The notes under the pieces are model-generated. The model was not told the origin of the DNA, searched no databases, and worked only from the letters and a program-made list of their open reading frames with translations. The position numbers were made by a program, and so were the translations under genes. Source: Verrucomicrobiota bacterium (GTDB lineage: Bacteria; Verrucomicrobiota; Verrucomicrobiia; Opitutales; Opitutaceae). Taken from it: a stretch of DNA of 64,000 nucleotides. This document shows positions 51,208 to 59,854 of this stretch, piece after piece. The stretch covers positions 1 through 64,000 of the forward strand of contig JAQGOP010000007.1 of NCBI GenBank assembly GCA_028293545.1. The letters run 5' to 3'. The stretch's first letter is position 1; the number at the start of each line of letters is the position of its first letter.

Positions 51208-53637
51208 TCAGTTCGGTTTGATGACGGCGAGCCCCTGGCCCATTTTCACGATCGTTCCTTCTGGAACGAGCCGGGCGACGAGCACGCCGGCGACGGCGGA
51301 ATCGACCGCCATGACGGCTTTGTCGGTTTCGACATCGAGGACGGTTTCGCCGTTGGCGACAGGGTCGCCGACCTGCTTGTACCACTTGACGACGGTGGCT
51401 TCCGTGACGGTGAGATCGCCATGCGGCATGCTGAGTAATTCCCCTTCCGGCACCGCGGCGGCAGCCGGGGCCGGGGGAGCGGGCGCGGCCGGCGTGATGG
51501 CTTCAACCGGCGGGGCAGACGGCTTCGAGGGTGCGGGAGGCAGCGCGACAGCCGGAGCGGCTGGACCGCTCGCTTTTGTGCCCTTGGCTCGCCGCGCCAC
51601 CGGCGCGATGCCGGCGATTACGCTCTTCGCCGCTGTGACGATCTTGTCGCGCGTGATTGCGATCGTCTCTTCCAACGTCGCGTTCACCGGATGCGAGACG
51701 GGATCGGTGTGAAGCCGGCCGATCGGGCCGTCCAATTCGTCGAACGCGAGCTCCATCATGGATTGCGCGATCTCAGCGCCGATTCCGCACATGCTGTAAC
51801 CTTCGTCGGCCACGAGCAGGTGGCCGGTCTTCGTCAGGCTTGCCGCGATCGTGTCGACGTCGAGCGGGACCAGGGTCCGGAGGTCAATTACCTCGCAGAA
51901 AACGCCTTCCTTTTCGAGCAACACGGCGGCTTCCAAGGCGAGGATCACGATCTGTCCCGCGGCGACGATCGTGAGATGTGTTCCCTCCCGGGCGATCCGG
52001 GCCTGGCCGAAGGGGACCATGTGTTCGCCGACGGGAACTTCGCCCTTGGAGGCGAAGAGTGATTTCGGCTCGAGGAAAATCACCGGGTCGTAGGCGCGCA
52101 GCGCGGTCTTCATGAGACCCTTGGCGTCGGCGGCATTGGACGGCATCGCCACGATGAGCCCGGGGACATGCGACCACATCGGGTGATAGGATCCGCTGTG
52201 ATGGGGGCCCGCGCCGCGGACGGCGCCCGACGCCGCCCGGATCACCATGGGTGCGCTCATCTGGCCGTTGCTCATGTACCGGAGCTTCGCGGCCTGCAGC
52301 ACGACCTGGCCGGCGGCTTCAAAGAGGAACTCGATGAACATCAGGTCGGCGACGGCGCGGCAGCCGGTGGCCGATGCGCCCAAGGCTGCGCCGGTGAAGC
52401 CGAGTTCGCTGATGGGTGTGTCGATGACCCGGCCGCCCCCGAATTCCTTCCACAGGTTTTTCGTATGCGCGAAACTGCCGCCGCGCTCGCCGATGCCTTC
52501 ACCGAGATAAATCATGTTCGGGTCGCGGCGCATTTCCTCCGCGATGCCATCCCGCACGGCGTCGAGCCAGCCTTGGACCACCGGCTTTCCCGTCGGCGCG
52601 GGAGGCATCGGGGGATTGAGCGGGTCGTGCCAGGTGTGCAGGTGCGCGCGCGCGGGATCGGGTTCGGGGGAGGCGTGTGAAAACTGGGTGGCCTCGTTCA
52701 TCTGCGCTTTGAAACGCTGCTCGATCGCGTCGAGCTCGGCCGCGGTCGCGATGCCAAACTCGTCGGTCAGCCGCCGGCGGAAAGCGACGATCGGATCGCG
52801 CTTCTTCCATTCGTCGACTTCCGCCTGCGTGCGGTAGGATCCGGTGACGGGATCGCCTTCGTGGTGGCCGACCGTGCGATAGGTTCGCGCTTCGATGAGT
52901 GTCGGCCCGTGGCCGGCGCGGGCCCGATCCATTGCAGTCTTCGTCGCCTGCCAGACCGCGACCACGTCGTTGCCGTCCACCGCCACGCCGGGAATGCCGT
53001 GCGCGGCGGCCTTGCTGGAAATATCGGTGTTGAGCGTCGCCACAGTCAGGGGCGTGGCGGTGGCGTAGAGATTATTTTCGCACACGAATACGACGGGTGC
53101 GTGCTGGACCCCGGCGAAATTGATCGATTCATGGAACGACCCGCTGTTCGAGCCGCCGTCGCCGAAGAACGCGACCGCGACCTGGCCGCTCTTGCGCACC
53201 GTGGCGGAGATGGCCGCCCCGACGGCGGACGGATTGCCGCCGCACACGATGCCGTTGGTTCCAAAGAGGCCGATTTTGGGATCATACAAATGCATGCTCC
53301 CGCCGCGGCCTTCGCAGCAGCCCGTGCCTTTGCCATACAACTCCGCCATCAGCACCTTGGGATCCATGCCCTTGGCCAAGGCGTGGCCGTGGCCGCGGTG
53401 CGTGCTGGTGATCCAATCGCGGGAAGTGAGATGCGCGCAGACGCCGACCGCCGTCGCTTCTTCGCCGATATACAGGTGGACGAATTTGATCTCCCCGGTC
53501 TTGCATTTTTCCTGGGCACTGAGTTCGAACTGCCGCAGGAGAACCATTTTTTCGAAGAGCTGCATGAGCTGTTCGCGGTCGAGCCCCGGGGGGAGGGATT
53601 GGGTCGGATTCGACCGGGTTTTATTGGCCGTATTCAT
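51208..53637 (-). CDS. Fused E1-alpha / E1-beta / lipoyl domain 2-oxoacid dehydrogenase
   Basis: The 809-residue protein combines three units. E1-alpha (about 15-335) has the ThDP motif GDGGSNSGSFHE ... CENN and the phosphorylation-loop-like RTYRTVGHHEGDP. E1-beta (about 355-665) has YLGEGIGERGGSFAHT, DTPISELGFTGAALG and GPHHSGSYHP, with DEGYSMCGIGAEIAQ in the C-terminal part. A linker rich in Ala and Pro (about 680-730) leads to a C-terminal lipoyl domain with K773 in DVETDKAVM. The enzyme decarboxylates pyruvate, a branched 2-oxo acid or acetoin and loads its own lipoyl arm. The E2 encoded 9 bp downstream has no lipoyl domain. No E3 gene is in the window. Confidence 0.93.
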   Translation of the reverse strand: MNTANKTRSNPTQSLPPGLDREQLMQLFEKMVLLRQFELSAQEKCKTGEIKFVHLYIGEEATAVGVCAHLTSRDWITSTHRGHGHALAKGMDPKVLMAELYGKGTGCCEGRGGSMHLYDPKIGLFGTNGIVCGGNPSAVGAAISATVRKSGQVAVAFFGDGGSNSGSFHESINFAGVQHAPVVFVCENNLYATATPLTVATLNTDISSKAAAHGIPGVAVDGNDVVAVWQATKTAMDRARAGHGPTLIEARTYRTVGHHEGDPVTGSYRTQAEVDEWKKRDPIVAFRRRLTDEFGIATAAELDAIEQRFKAQMNEATQFSHASPEPDPARAHLHTWHDPLNPPMPPAPTGKPVVQGWLDAVRDGIAEEMRRDPNMIYLGEGIGERGGSFAHTKNLWKEFGGGRVIDTPISELGFTGAALGASATGCRAVADLMFIEFLFEAAGQVVLQAAKLRYMSNGQMSAPMVIRAASGAVRGAGPHHSGSYHPMWSHVPGLIVAMPSNAADAKGLMKTALRAYDPVIFLEPKSLFASKGEVPVGEHMVPFGQARIAREGTHLTIVAAGQIVILALEAAVLLEKEGVFCEVIDLRTLVPLDVDTIAASLTKTGHLLVADEGYSMCGIGAEIAQSMMELAFDELDGPIGRLHTDPVSHPVNATLEETIAITRDKIVTAAKSVIAGIAPVARRAKGTKASGPAAPAVALPPAPSKPSAPPVEAITPAAPAPPAPAAAAVPEGELLSMPHGDLTVTEATVVKWYKQVGDPVANGETVLDVETDKAVMAVDSAVAGVLVARLVPEGTIVKMGQGLAVIKPN

Positions 53638-53794
53638 GGATGGCGTCGGACAGAAGTTTGGTCGCAGGGGGGTCGAGCGGGGAGTGTTGCCGCGGGAAGC
53701 CCCGACAACGGGTCCTGATGCTGCGTTCGGGAACCTTGCTCCTCCATTTAATTCGGGCGGCTCTTAAATAGTACCGGCAAGAAAGGAAGCATTG

Positions 53795-53878
53795 GCACGC
53801 CCTTTCAGGGCTACGGTTTTCTCCAATGAAAACCCAGGGCGTTGCCCTGGGCTCTGGCTAGCATGCCCCGTTGGGGCG
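53795..53878 (-). repeat. Dispersed 84-bp repeat A, copy 3 (reverse)
   Basis: In reverse orientation it carries GCCCTGAAAGGGCG, the palindrome CCCAGGGCAACGCCCTGGG, and the CCAACGGGGC end, as at 10262 and 41704. It lies about 160 bp upstream of the E1 fusion start, in a 545-bp gap that has no gene. Confidence 0.85.
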
Positions 53879-53904
53879 CAGAACTCGAAACGTCTGCGCG
53901 TAGT

Positions 53905-54088
53905 TTTTTTAACCACGAATGGACACGAATGAACACGAATCCGGAGTTAGACCCCGGACCTTTTAAAATGGTTCGGAAGCCAAAGTTAACCCACACCCAT
54001 CGGTATTGGTCCCGATCCACGCCCGCGAATTCCGTGGGGGGTTGAACTCCGGATTCGTGTTCATTCGTGTCCATTCGTGGTTAAAAAA
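53905..54088. repeat. Perfect 44-bp inverted repeat
   Basis: Arms at 53905-53948 and 54045-54088 are exact inverted copies; each reads TTTTTTAACCACGAATGG then ACACGAATGAACACGAATCC and GGAGTT. Within the arm the ten-base unit ACGAATGNAC is itself repeated. The spacer is 96 bp. The minus-strand frame inside encodes MDTNEHESG, an artefact. Confidence 0.92.
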
Positions 54089-54182
54089 TCCGTCGTCCGC
54101 GTTTGGCCCCGGCGGCGGTTCTTTTTCGGGCCCAGTCGATTTCGGTCGCCCGATTCATCCCGGGAATTGATGGTGCTGGAAT

Positions 54183-55007
54183 ATGATTGGAAAGAAGGTG
54201 CTGGTCACAGGCGCAGCCACGGGCATCGGGCGTGAAGTGGCGCTGGAGTTTGCCCGCCGCGGAGCGGACGTCGTGGTTCATTATGTGCCGGGCGTGGAAG
54301 ACCCCGGCACAGTCCGGCAGGAAATTCGGGCGCTGGGGCGTCGGGTGGAAGTGATCGGGGCGGATTTTTCCGACCCGTTGGCCTCGACTTCCTTGGCGGA
54401 ACGCGCGGTTGCGGCGTTCGGGGGAATCGACTGCCTCGTCAACAATGCCGGCATCACTTTCAACCGGCCCTTCCTCGAGGTGACGGCCGAACAGTTCGAC
54501 CGGCTCTGGCACGTTAATTTTCGCGCGCAGTTTTTGCTCACCCAGGTCGTCGTGCGCGACATGCTGCGCCGCGGATCCGGCGCCATCTGCAACCTCTCCT
54601 CCATCCACGGGCTGGCGGGCGCACCCGAGCACAGCGCCTACGCGGCCACCAAGGGCGCGATCATCGCGTATACCCGTTCGCTGGCGGTGGAGCTGGCGCA
54701 CCAAGGCATCCGGGTAAATGCCATCGCCCCGGGCTGGGTCACCGTTGAGAACTATTCGAAGGCGATCCCCGGCTTTAACGAAGAGGATGCCCGCAAAGCC
54801 GCCGCGGAGAAAATCCCGCTGGGCCGCTCCGGCGAAAAAAGCGAGATCGCGAAACTAGCAGTGTTCCTGTGTTCCGATGACGCCGGCTACATCGTCGGCC
54901 AAACGATTGTCGCCGATGGCGGGACGACGTCCATGATGTCCCTGATTTCCGATTTTCGCGCGCGGTCCGGGGCCTGCTTCGGGACGGGCTACATGCCGGG
55001 CGTCTGA
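54183..55007 (+). CDS. SDR-family oxidoreductase 2
   Basis: The 274-residue short-chain dehydrogenase has TGAATGIGRE at the cofactor site, NNAGITF, the catalytic serine in NLSSIHG and Y-A-A-T-K, then a normal C-terminus up to VADGGTTSMMSL. About 20 further residues (SDFRARSGACFGTGYMPGV) exceed most members and may help assembly or substrate choice. It has a stretch (VHYVPGVEDPGTVRQEIRALG) after the second strand that differs from the NAD-type aspartate and may point to NADP. It is alone on its strand and convergent with the epimerase operon, with 9 bp between the stops. Confidence 0.88.
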   Translation: MIGKKVLVTGAATGIGREVALEFARRGADVVVHYVPGVEDPGTVRQEIRALGRRVEVIGADFSDPLASTSLAERAVAAFGGIDCLVNNAGITFNRPFLEVTAEQFDRLWHVNFRAQFLLTQVVVRDMLRRGSGAICNLSSIHGLAGAPEHSAYAATKGAIIAYTRSLAVELAHQGIRVNAIAPGWVTVENYSKAIPGFNEEDARKAAAEKIPLGRSGEKSEIAKLAVFLCSDDAGYIVGQTIVADGGTTSMMSLISDFRARSGACFGTGYMPGV

Positions 55008-55016
55008 TGCGCCGGT

Positions 55017-55898
55017 TTACCGGAAGTGCTGCGCGATTTTCGCGCGCAGGAATTTCACGGAAGCGCGGAGGTCCTCCATGCCATCCATTCCGTCCTCAAT
55101 GGAAATCCAGGAATTGAAGCCCACTCCGTTCAACGTCGAAAAAATCCGGTCGTAATCGTTCATCCCGCGGCCGATCACGCCGTGTGAAAGTCGTTTCGTG
55201 TAACCGACCGAGTCCTCCTCGCGCCGCAGGTCGGCGATGGTGCCGCTCGTCAGGTAACGATCGCTGGCGTGCATCGTCACCGTCCGCTCCTTGACGCGTT
55301 CCAGCAGTTCGAGCGGATCCTCGCCCGCAAGGATCGTGTTGGAAGGATCGTAGTTTACGCCGAACCACGGGGATTTGATCTGGTTCACGATCTCCAGGAA
55401 CACGTCCATTTTCTGGGCGAATTCCGGGTAGGTCCAATAGTTGTCCTTGTAGTGATTCTCGAGCGTCAGGACGATGCCATGGCTTTCCGCGAAGGGCAGC
55501 AGGTCGCGAATGACGCGAACCACCTGGGCCACGCCCGCCTCGCGGGCCAGCCCGGGACGTCGCTGGCCTGAGAGCACCCGACAGAACTTCCCGCCGAAAT
55601 AGGCGGTGATCTCGATCATGCGTTTCTCGCGCTCGATCTCCTGTTGCAGCCGGACGGGATCGGGCTCGGTGAAGTCGGGCGAACAACACATCATCGGCAT
55701 CTCCAACCCGTGGCGGACGAGCGCTGCCTTGGTGGCCGCGAGGAAATCGGGCCGGTCCTCAATGAAGCCTGAATAGAACTCGAGGCCGTCGACGCCCAGG
55801 GTCGCCGCCAGTTCAATCCACTCTTCCAGGCTCATCGTGCGCTGCACGCACAACTGGTCCATGTAGCATTTCGGGAACGCTGCCAGCCGGGGTTTCAC
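55017..55898 (-). CDS. Sugar phosphate isomerase/epimerase 1 (xylose isomerase-like TIM barrel)
   Basis: The 293-residue product starts at GTG 55898, overlapping the stop of the SDR gene upstream by four bases. It is an AP-endonuclease-2-type TIM barrel with metal ligands in TLENHYKDN (Glu), GVNYDPSN (Asp), TMHASDR (His) and SIEDG (Glu). Relatives epimerise or isomerise ketoses and keto-sugars such as tagatose or erythrulose. It closes a leftward operon of five genes from the DHDPS-family gene. The exact sugar is not clear. Confidence 0.88.
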   Translation of the reverse strand: MKPRLAAFPKCYMDQLCVQRTMSLEEWIELAATLGVDGLEFYSGFIEDRPDFLAATKAALVRHGLEMPMMCCSPDFTEPDPVRLQQEIEREKRMIEITAYFGGKFCRVLSGQRRPGLAREAGVAQVVRVIRDLLPFAESHGIVLTLENHYKDNYWTYPEFAQKMDVFLEIVNQIKSPWFGVNYDPSNTILAGEDPLELLERVKERTVTMHASDRYLTSGTIADLRREEDSVGYTKRLSHGVIGRGMNDYDRIFSTLNGVGFNSWISIEDGMDGMEDLRASVKFLRAKIAQHFR

Positions 55899-56683
55899 TT
55901 CGGGCTGCGGGCCTGCATGCGGCCGATCATGGGGAACTGCTCCAGCTCCATCACGGTGCCGTTGATCAGCGCCGATTCATCCGAGAGGAAATAAACGGCC
56001 GCCCATGCGATGTCTTCTGGCGAGAGGATTCGGCCCGAGGGCGCAAACTCCTTCGAAACGTGGGACGGCCAGTCCGGCGGCAGCCCTTCCTTTTCCTTCA
56101 GCGCCTGCTCGTTGGTCGTGAGCGTCCAGCCCACGTTAAACTGGTTCACGCGGATTCCTTCGACGGCGTAGGCGTCCGCGATGTTGCGCGTGAGAGTCAT
56201 CAAGCCGCCTTTGCTGACCGAATAGGCGAACTGGTTCCTTTCACCGCTGTAGGCATTGACGGAGCCGATGTTCAGCACGCGCCCGCCGCCGACTTTCCGG
56301 AAATGGGGCAGGGCCGCCTGCGCGAGGAGGAAGGGCGCCCGGAGGTTGACCGCGATGGTGCGATCGAAGGCGGCCAGGTCCGTAACCTCGAAATTACCCC
56401 GGGTCATCACGGCGGCATTGTTCACCAGCCCGTCGATCCGCCCGCATTGCTCGATCACTTGTTTCATCATCTTCGCGGGAATGGTGGGATCCGCGAGGTC
56501 GCCCAAGACGAGGCCCGCGCGTCCACCCTCGCGGCGAATGTCTTCCGCCACCTGCCGCGCGACTTCCTCCCGGGTCCCATGCACGACCACGTGGGCGCCT
56601 TCGCGCGCAAACACGCGCGCCATGCCTTCGCCAATGCCCGTGGTTGAACCGGTCACAAGGATGACTTTGTCCTTCAGGCGCAT
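55895..56683 (-). CDS. SDR-family oxidoreductase 3
   Basis: The 262-residue enzyme has TGSTTGIGEG at the cofactor site, NNAAV, the serine in NIGSVNAYSGE and Y-S-V-S-K, then a family C-terminus that ends in a variation (YFLSDESALINGTVMELEQFPMIG) without the common DGG. The histidine/arginine after the second strand (VVHGTREEV) suggests NADP. It overlaps the epimerase before it by 10 bp and the one after it by 4 bp, so translation is coupled. It is likely a sugar or polyol dehydrogenase. Confidence 0.88.
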   Translation of the reverse strand: MRLKDKVILVTGSTTGIGEGMARVFAREGAHVVVHGTREEVARQVAEDIRREGGRAGLVLGDLADPTIPAKMMKQVIEQCGRIDGLVNNAAVMTRGNFEVTDLAAFDRTIAVNLRAPFLLAQAALPHFRKVGGGRVLNIGSVNAYSGERNQFAYSVSKGGLMTLTRNIADAYAVEGIRVNQFNVGWTLTTNEQALKEKEGLPPDWPSHVSKEFAPSGRILSPEDIAWAAVYFLSDESALINGTVMELEQFPMIGRMQARSPK

Positions 56684-57519
56684 ACTCGTCTCCAGATTTT
56701 ACCGAACACCTTTTGACCGTCGGCCGCCGTCCGGCGCGGATTTTTCCAGAGTGAATCCTTCAATCGCGGATCGGAGAAAATCTCGAGCGTGTAGGCGCCG
56801 CGGTAGCCGGACTGGCGAATGGTTTTGAGCAGCGCTACGATCGGGATCTCCCCTGCGCCCGGCAGCACCCGGTCACCGAAAGCGCGGGGCGTGCGCCAGT
56901 CGCTGATATGCACGCCGAAAATCCGCTTCGCCTGCCGGCGAATCTCCGCGGGGGCGGCGGCGTCTTCCCAGAAATGCCAGAGATCCAGGAACAGCCCGAA
57001 CGCCGGGTGTCCCACCTCGTCGATCATCTCGCCAGCGCGCGCGAGGGAGCAGACAAATGTGTCCGTGTTCATATACACGGGGTTCAGCGGCTCGAGGGCG
57101 ACACCCACGCCATGATCGGCCGCGACCCGCGCGATGGCCTTGAATTCACGGACGGCGACCCGGCGGGCCGCGGCGATGTTGCCGCCGGGGGCCAGGCCGG
57201 TGTTCAGCACGAGGACGGTCCCCGGAAAATAGCGGGAGAACAGCGTGATGCTTTTCCGCAGCCGCTGCATCCGCTCGCGGGGCGCAGCAGGGGTGGACCG
57301 CAGTGAATTGGGAAAGGGCGAGTGAATCCTGGGCTGGACGCTCGTCACCTGGAATCCGCCGGCCTGCACTGCGCGCAGTTCGCGATCCGGGTTGGCGCCA
57401 CTGAGCTTGGACTCGCAGATCTCGACCTGCTCGATGCCGAGCGCGCCATACAACTTGAGGTCCTCTGTGAATGTCAGCGGGAGGGTCGTGTACTGGCTGA
57501 TCGCAAAGGGTGGTTTCAT
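56674..57519 (-). CDS. Sugar phosphate isomerase/epimerase 2 (TIM barrel)
   Basis: From ATG 57519 the product has 281 residues. Metal ligands are in VALEPLNPVYMNTD (Glu), LFLDLWHFW (Asp), GVHISDWR (His) and YTLEIFSD (Glu). The sequence differs strongly from the epimerase at 55017, so the two are not recent duplicates. Its start overlaps the stop of the alcohol dehydrogenase gene (ATGA). The frame is open farther upstream, but that part lies inside the dehydrogenase gene and is rejected. It may act on a keto-sugar made by that dehydrogenase. Confidence 0.88.
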   Translation of the reverse strand: MKPPFAISQYTTLPLTFTEDLKLYGALGIEQVEICESKLSGANPDRELRAVQAGGFQVTSVQPRIHSPFPNSLRSTPAAPRERMQRLRKSITLFSRYFPGTVLVLNTGLAPGGNIAAARRVAVREFKAIARVAADHGVGVALEPLNPVYMNTDTFVCSLARAGEMIDEVGHPAFGLFLDLWHFWEDAAAPAEIRRQAKRIFGVHISDWRTPRAFGDRVLPGAGEIPIVALLKTIRQSGYRGAYTLEIFSDPRLKDSLWKNPRRTAADGQKVFGKIWRRVCA

Positions 57520-58565
57520 GTCGGCTTGATTACGCCCTTCACGATCCGGCCCGAATGCATTTCCTCGAACAATCCGTGCCAGTCGTCCAACGGACCGATG
57601 CGGTTGAGCACATGCGTCAGATCGAGCCGGCCTGAGGCCAGCAATGCGATGACTTTTTCCCAGATGGGCCAGTTGTGCGAAAAACTTCCCTGCAGGGTGA
57701 CGGCCTTGGCGACGAGTGGATCGAGGGAAAAATTCAGGGGCTGCGGTCCCCAGCCGACTTTGGAGATCTGGCCGGCGGGACGCACGATCTCGAGCGCCAG
57801 CTTGAGCGTGGCGGACACGCCGGCGGCATCGATCACGAGGTCGAAGCCAAATCCGTCGCCGAACGCGCGTGTCCACTCGACGACATTTTCGCCCTTCGCG
57901 CCCAGCACCGTGTCCGCGCCCAGCTGCTTCGCGACGTCGAGCCGATGGGCGTCGGCGGGAATGCCAATCACGACGACGTGCCCGGCCCCGGCGATGCGGG
58001 CCATCAAGGCGCAAAGCAGGCCGATCGGCCCGGGGCCGATCACCGCGACGGTGTCGCCGGGATTGAGGTGGGCGTTGCCGCAGGTGGCGTTGTAGGCCAC
58101 GCAGCAAGGCTCGGTGAGAGCGGCGGTTTCAAAGGAAAGATGCGCCGGGATCGGGTGCAGGCAGCGCTCGGGCACCTTCACAAAGCGGGCCATCGCGCCA
58201 TTGACCCCGTAACCGAACCCGAGCCGCTTGGGATCGAGGTTGTACAATCCACGCCGGGAATAGGCGGAGGAGGGGTCGATCACCGCCGCGGTTTCGCTGA
58301 CGACGCGGTCACCTTCCGCGAACTTCCGCACGTTTGCTCCCGCCTTCGCGATGACCCCGGAAAATTCGTGCCCGAGGACCACGGGATAATTCACCTTCCA
58401 GCTTTGAAGGCCGAGGTATTGATGCAGGTCGCTCCCGCAAACTCCCACGGCTTGGACGGACAGCAGCACATCGTCGTCGCCAATTTCCGGGATGGGAACT
58501 TCACGAAGCTCAACGCTGTGAGCTTCGGCCCCATAATTCACCAAGCCTTGCATCGTGTTTTTCAT
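57516..58565 (-). CDS. Zinc-type alcohol/polyol dehydrogenase (MDR family)
   Basis: From ATG 58565 the product has 349 residues. The GroES-like part has the catalytic zinc cysteine in VGVCGSDLHQYL and GHEFSGVIAKAG. The Rossmann part has VAVIGPGPIGLLCALMARIAGAGHVVVIG. The four-cysteine structural zinc loop typical of alcohol dehydrogenases is absent between about residues 87 and 110 (SETAAVIDPSSAYSRRG), as in some sorbitol dehydrogenases. It oxidises a sugar, polyol or sugar acid; threonine dehydrogenase-like use is less likely here. It is 68 bp downstream of the aldolase gene and overlaps the next gene by ATGA. Confidence 0.88.
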   Translation of the reverse strand: MKNTMQGLVNYGAEAHSVELREVPIPEIGDDDVLLSVQAVGVCGSDLHQYLGLQSWKVNYPVVLGHEFSGVIAKAGANVRKFAEGDRVVSETAAVIDPSSAYSRRGLYNLDPKRLGFGYGVNGAMARFVKVPERCLHPIPAHLSFETAALTEPCCVAYNATCGNAHLNPGDTVAVIGPGPIGLLCALMARIAGAGHVVVIGIPADAHRLDVAKQLGADTVLGAKGENVVEWTRAFGDGFGFDLVIDAAGVSATLKLALEIVRPAGQISKVGWGPQPLNFSLDPLVAKAVTLQGSFSHNWPIWEKVIALLASGRLDLTHVLNRIGPLDDWHGLFEEMHSGRIVKGVIKPT

Positions 58566-58633
58566 CGCGAGGGATCGCTCTGGGTTAGAATGGCCCATCG
58601 GACGCTGTCGTCATCGAAGCGCCGCAGCCGTCT

Positions 58634-59596
58634 TCAAGGGGAGTGGGCGACCGATGCCGTGGAGCGGCGACCCACGCCGTCTCCTCCTTTGATCGCGGCG
58701 AAAAAATTGATCGCGTCAAGCTCGCTCCGCACCGCGGCATGTGATTCCCGCGAGAGCGGGAGAAGCGGGGGCCGCGTGAGACCACAATCCACTCCCGCCA
58801 TGGCCATGATCGCCTTGTTGGCGGTCTGGCCGCCGTGCACGATGATGGGCAGGATTGCCCGCTGGATATAGACCTGCTGCTTGCGCGCGGCTTCGGAATT
58901 TCCCGCGGCATGCGCCTTCATGAGTTCCAGGTAGAGACCGGCCGCGTAGTTGTAGGTGCTGCCGACGGCGCCCGTGGCGCCCATCCCGAGTCCCGCGAGG
59001 AGGATTTCATCCCGCCCGAAGAGAATATCATAATCATCGCCGCCGGCGGCGACGGTCAGGGAATAATCCATCACATTCGAGTGGGTAAACTTGATCCCGC
59101 GGAAAGTTGGCACGTGCCGGACCAACTCGGGGAAGAGCGTGGCCATTTCCAGATGCACTCCCGTCATGTCCGGGATGTGGTAGTAGTAAAATGGGGTCTT
59201 GGGCGCCGCGGCGGCGATCGCGCGGGAGAATTCCACCACCGCCCGGAGGCCAGCCGGCTTGAAGTACGAGGGCATCAGCGCAGCGATGGCGTCGGCCCCG
59301 ATGCTCTCCGCCTGGCTGGCCAGGGCGCAGCTGTCGAAGAGGGAATTATGGCCGACGTGGACAACAATCTTCAACGCCGGGCCCGCGGCTGCGCGCCAGG
59401 CCGCGGCGAGGCTCATTCTTTCGTCCTGGGTCAGCGAAGCATATTCGCCGGTCGATCCCCCCACAAACGCACCCGTGACCTTCTGCTGCACCAGGTGTTT
59501 TACATAGGCCGGGATGACCTTCAGGTTTAAACTATAGTCCGCATTAAAGGGAGTAAACGGAGCTGCGATCAGCCCACTAAGGCGCGTCGTTTTCAA
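58634..59596 (-). CDS. DHDPS/N-acetylneuraminate lyase-family aldolase 1
   Basis: The 320-residue TIM-barrel aldolase has FVGGSTGEYASLT for the carboxylate, YYYHIPDMTG with the catalytic tyrosine, and GIKFTHSNVMDY with the Schiff-base lysine. The IPDMTG and KFTHSN forms are those of the N-acetylneuraminate lyase branch. It uses TTG as start (59596); no ATG lies nearby in frame, so the start is uncertain. It could split a keto-deoxy sugar acid into pyruvate and an aldehyde. It heads the leftward operon with a dehydrogenase, two epimerases and an SDR. Confidence 0.88.
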   Translation of the reverse strand: MKTTRLSGLIAAPFTPFNADYSLNLKVIPAYVKHLVQQKVTGAFVGGSTGEYASLTQDERMSLAAAWRAAAGPALKIVVHVGHNSLFDSCALASQAESIGADAIAALMPSYFKPAGLRAVVEFSRAIAAAAPKTPFYYYHIPDMTGVHLEMATLFPELVRHVPTFRGIKFTHSNVMDYSLTVAAGGDDYDILFGRDEILLAGLGMGATGAVGSTYNYAAGLYLELMKAHAAGNSEAARKQQVYIQRAILPIIVHGGQTANKAIMAMAGVDCGLTRPPLLPLSRESHAAVRSELDAINFFAAIKGGDGVGRRSTASVAHSP

Positions 59597-59854
59597 TGTA
59601 CTGGCGGATTGATCGAAATCTTCTGAGCAATGGCGAAGCGGGGATGTATCATTTTTTTGAGGTGAATAAAAACTGCCGGCAGCCGAATTGCCGCGAGGGC
59701 AGGAGGGAACGAGGCGCGCGAGGGAATGGCAAAACCTAGGTCGTGGTCCTATTTTTAGACCGATGCGGGTCGGTCATCGCCGATCGCGCGCCGCCCTTGG
59801 CGACGCCATTGTATCGTCCCCTCAAGCGGCTCGCGCTTGGATCCAGGTCGGGCC

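Noticed and set aside
53811-54074. 87-codon leftward frame starting MDTNEHESG
   Set aside because: It is made of repeat A and the perfect inverted repeat; such peptides are artefacts of repeats.
32496-59596. Sialic acid catabolic locus (esterase plus N-acetylneuraminate lyase-like aldolase)
   Set aside because: The two genes are 24 kb apart and no nanE, nanK or sialic acid transporter is seen; both families also act on other glycans.
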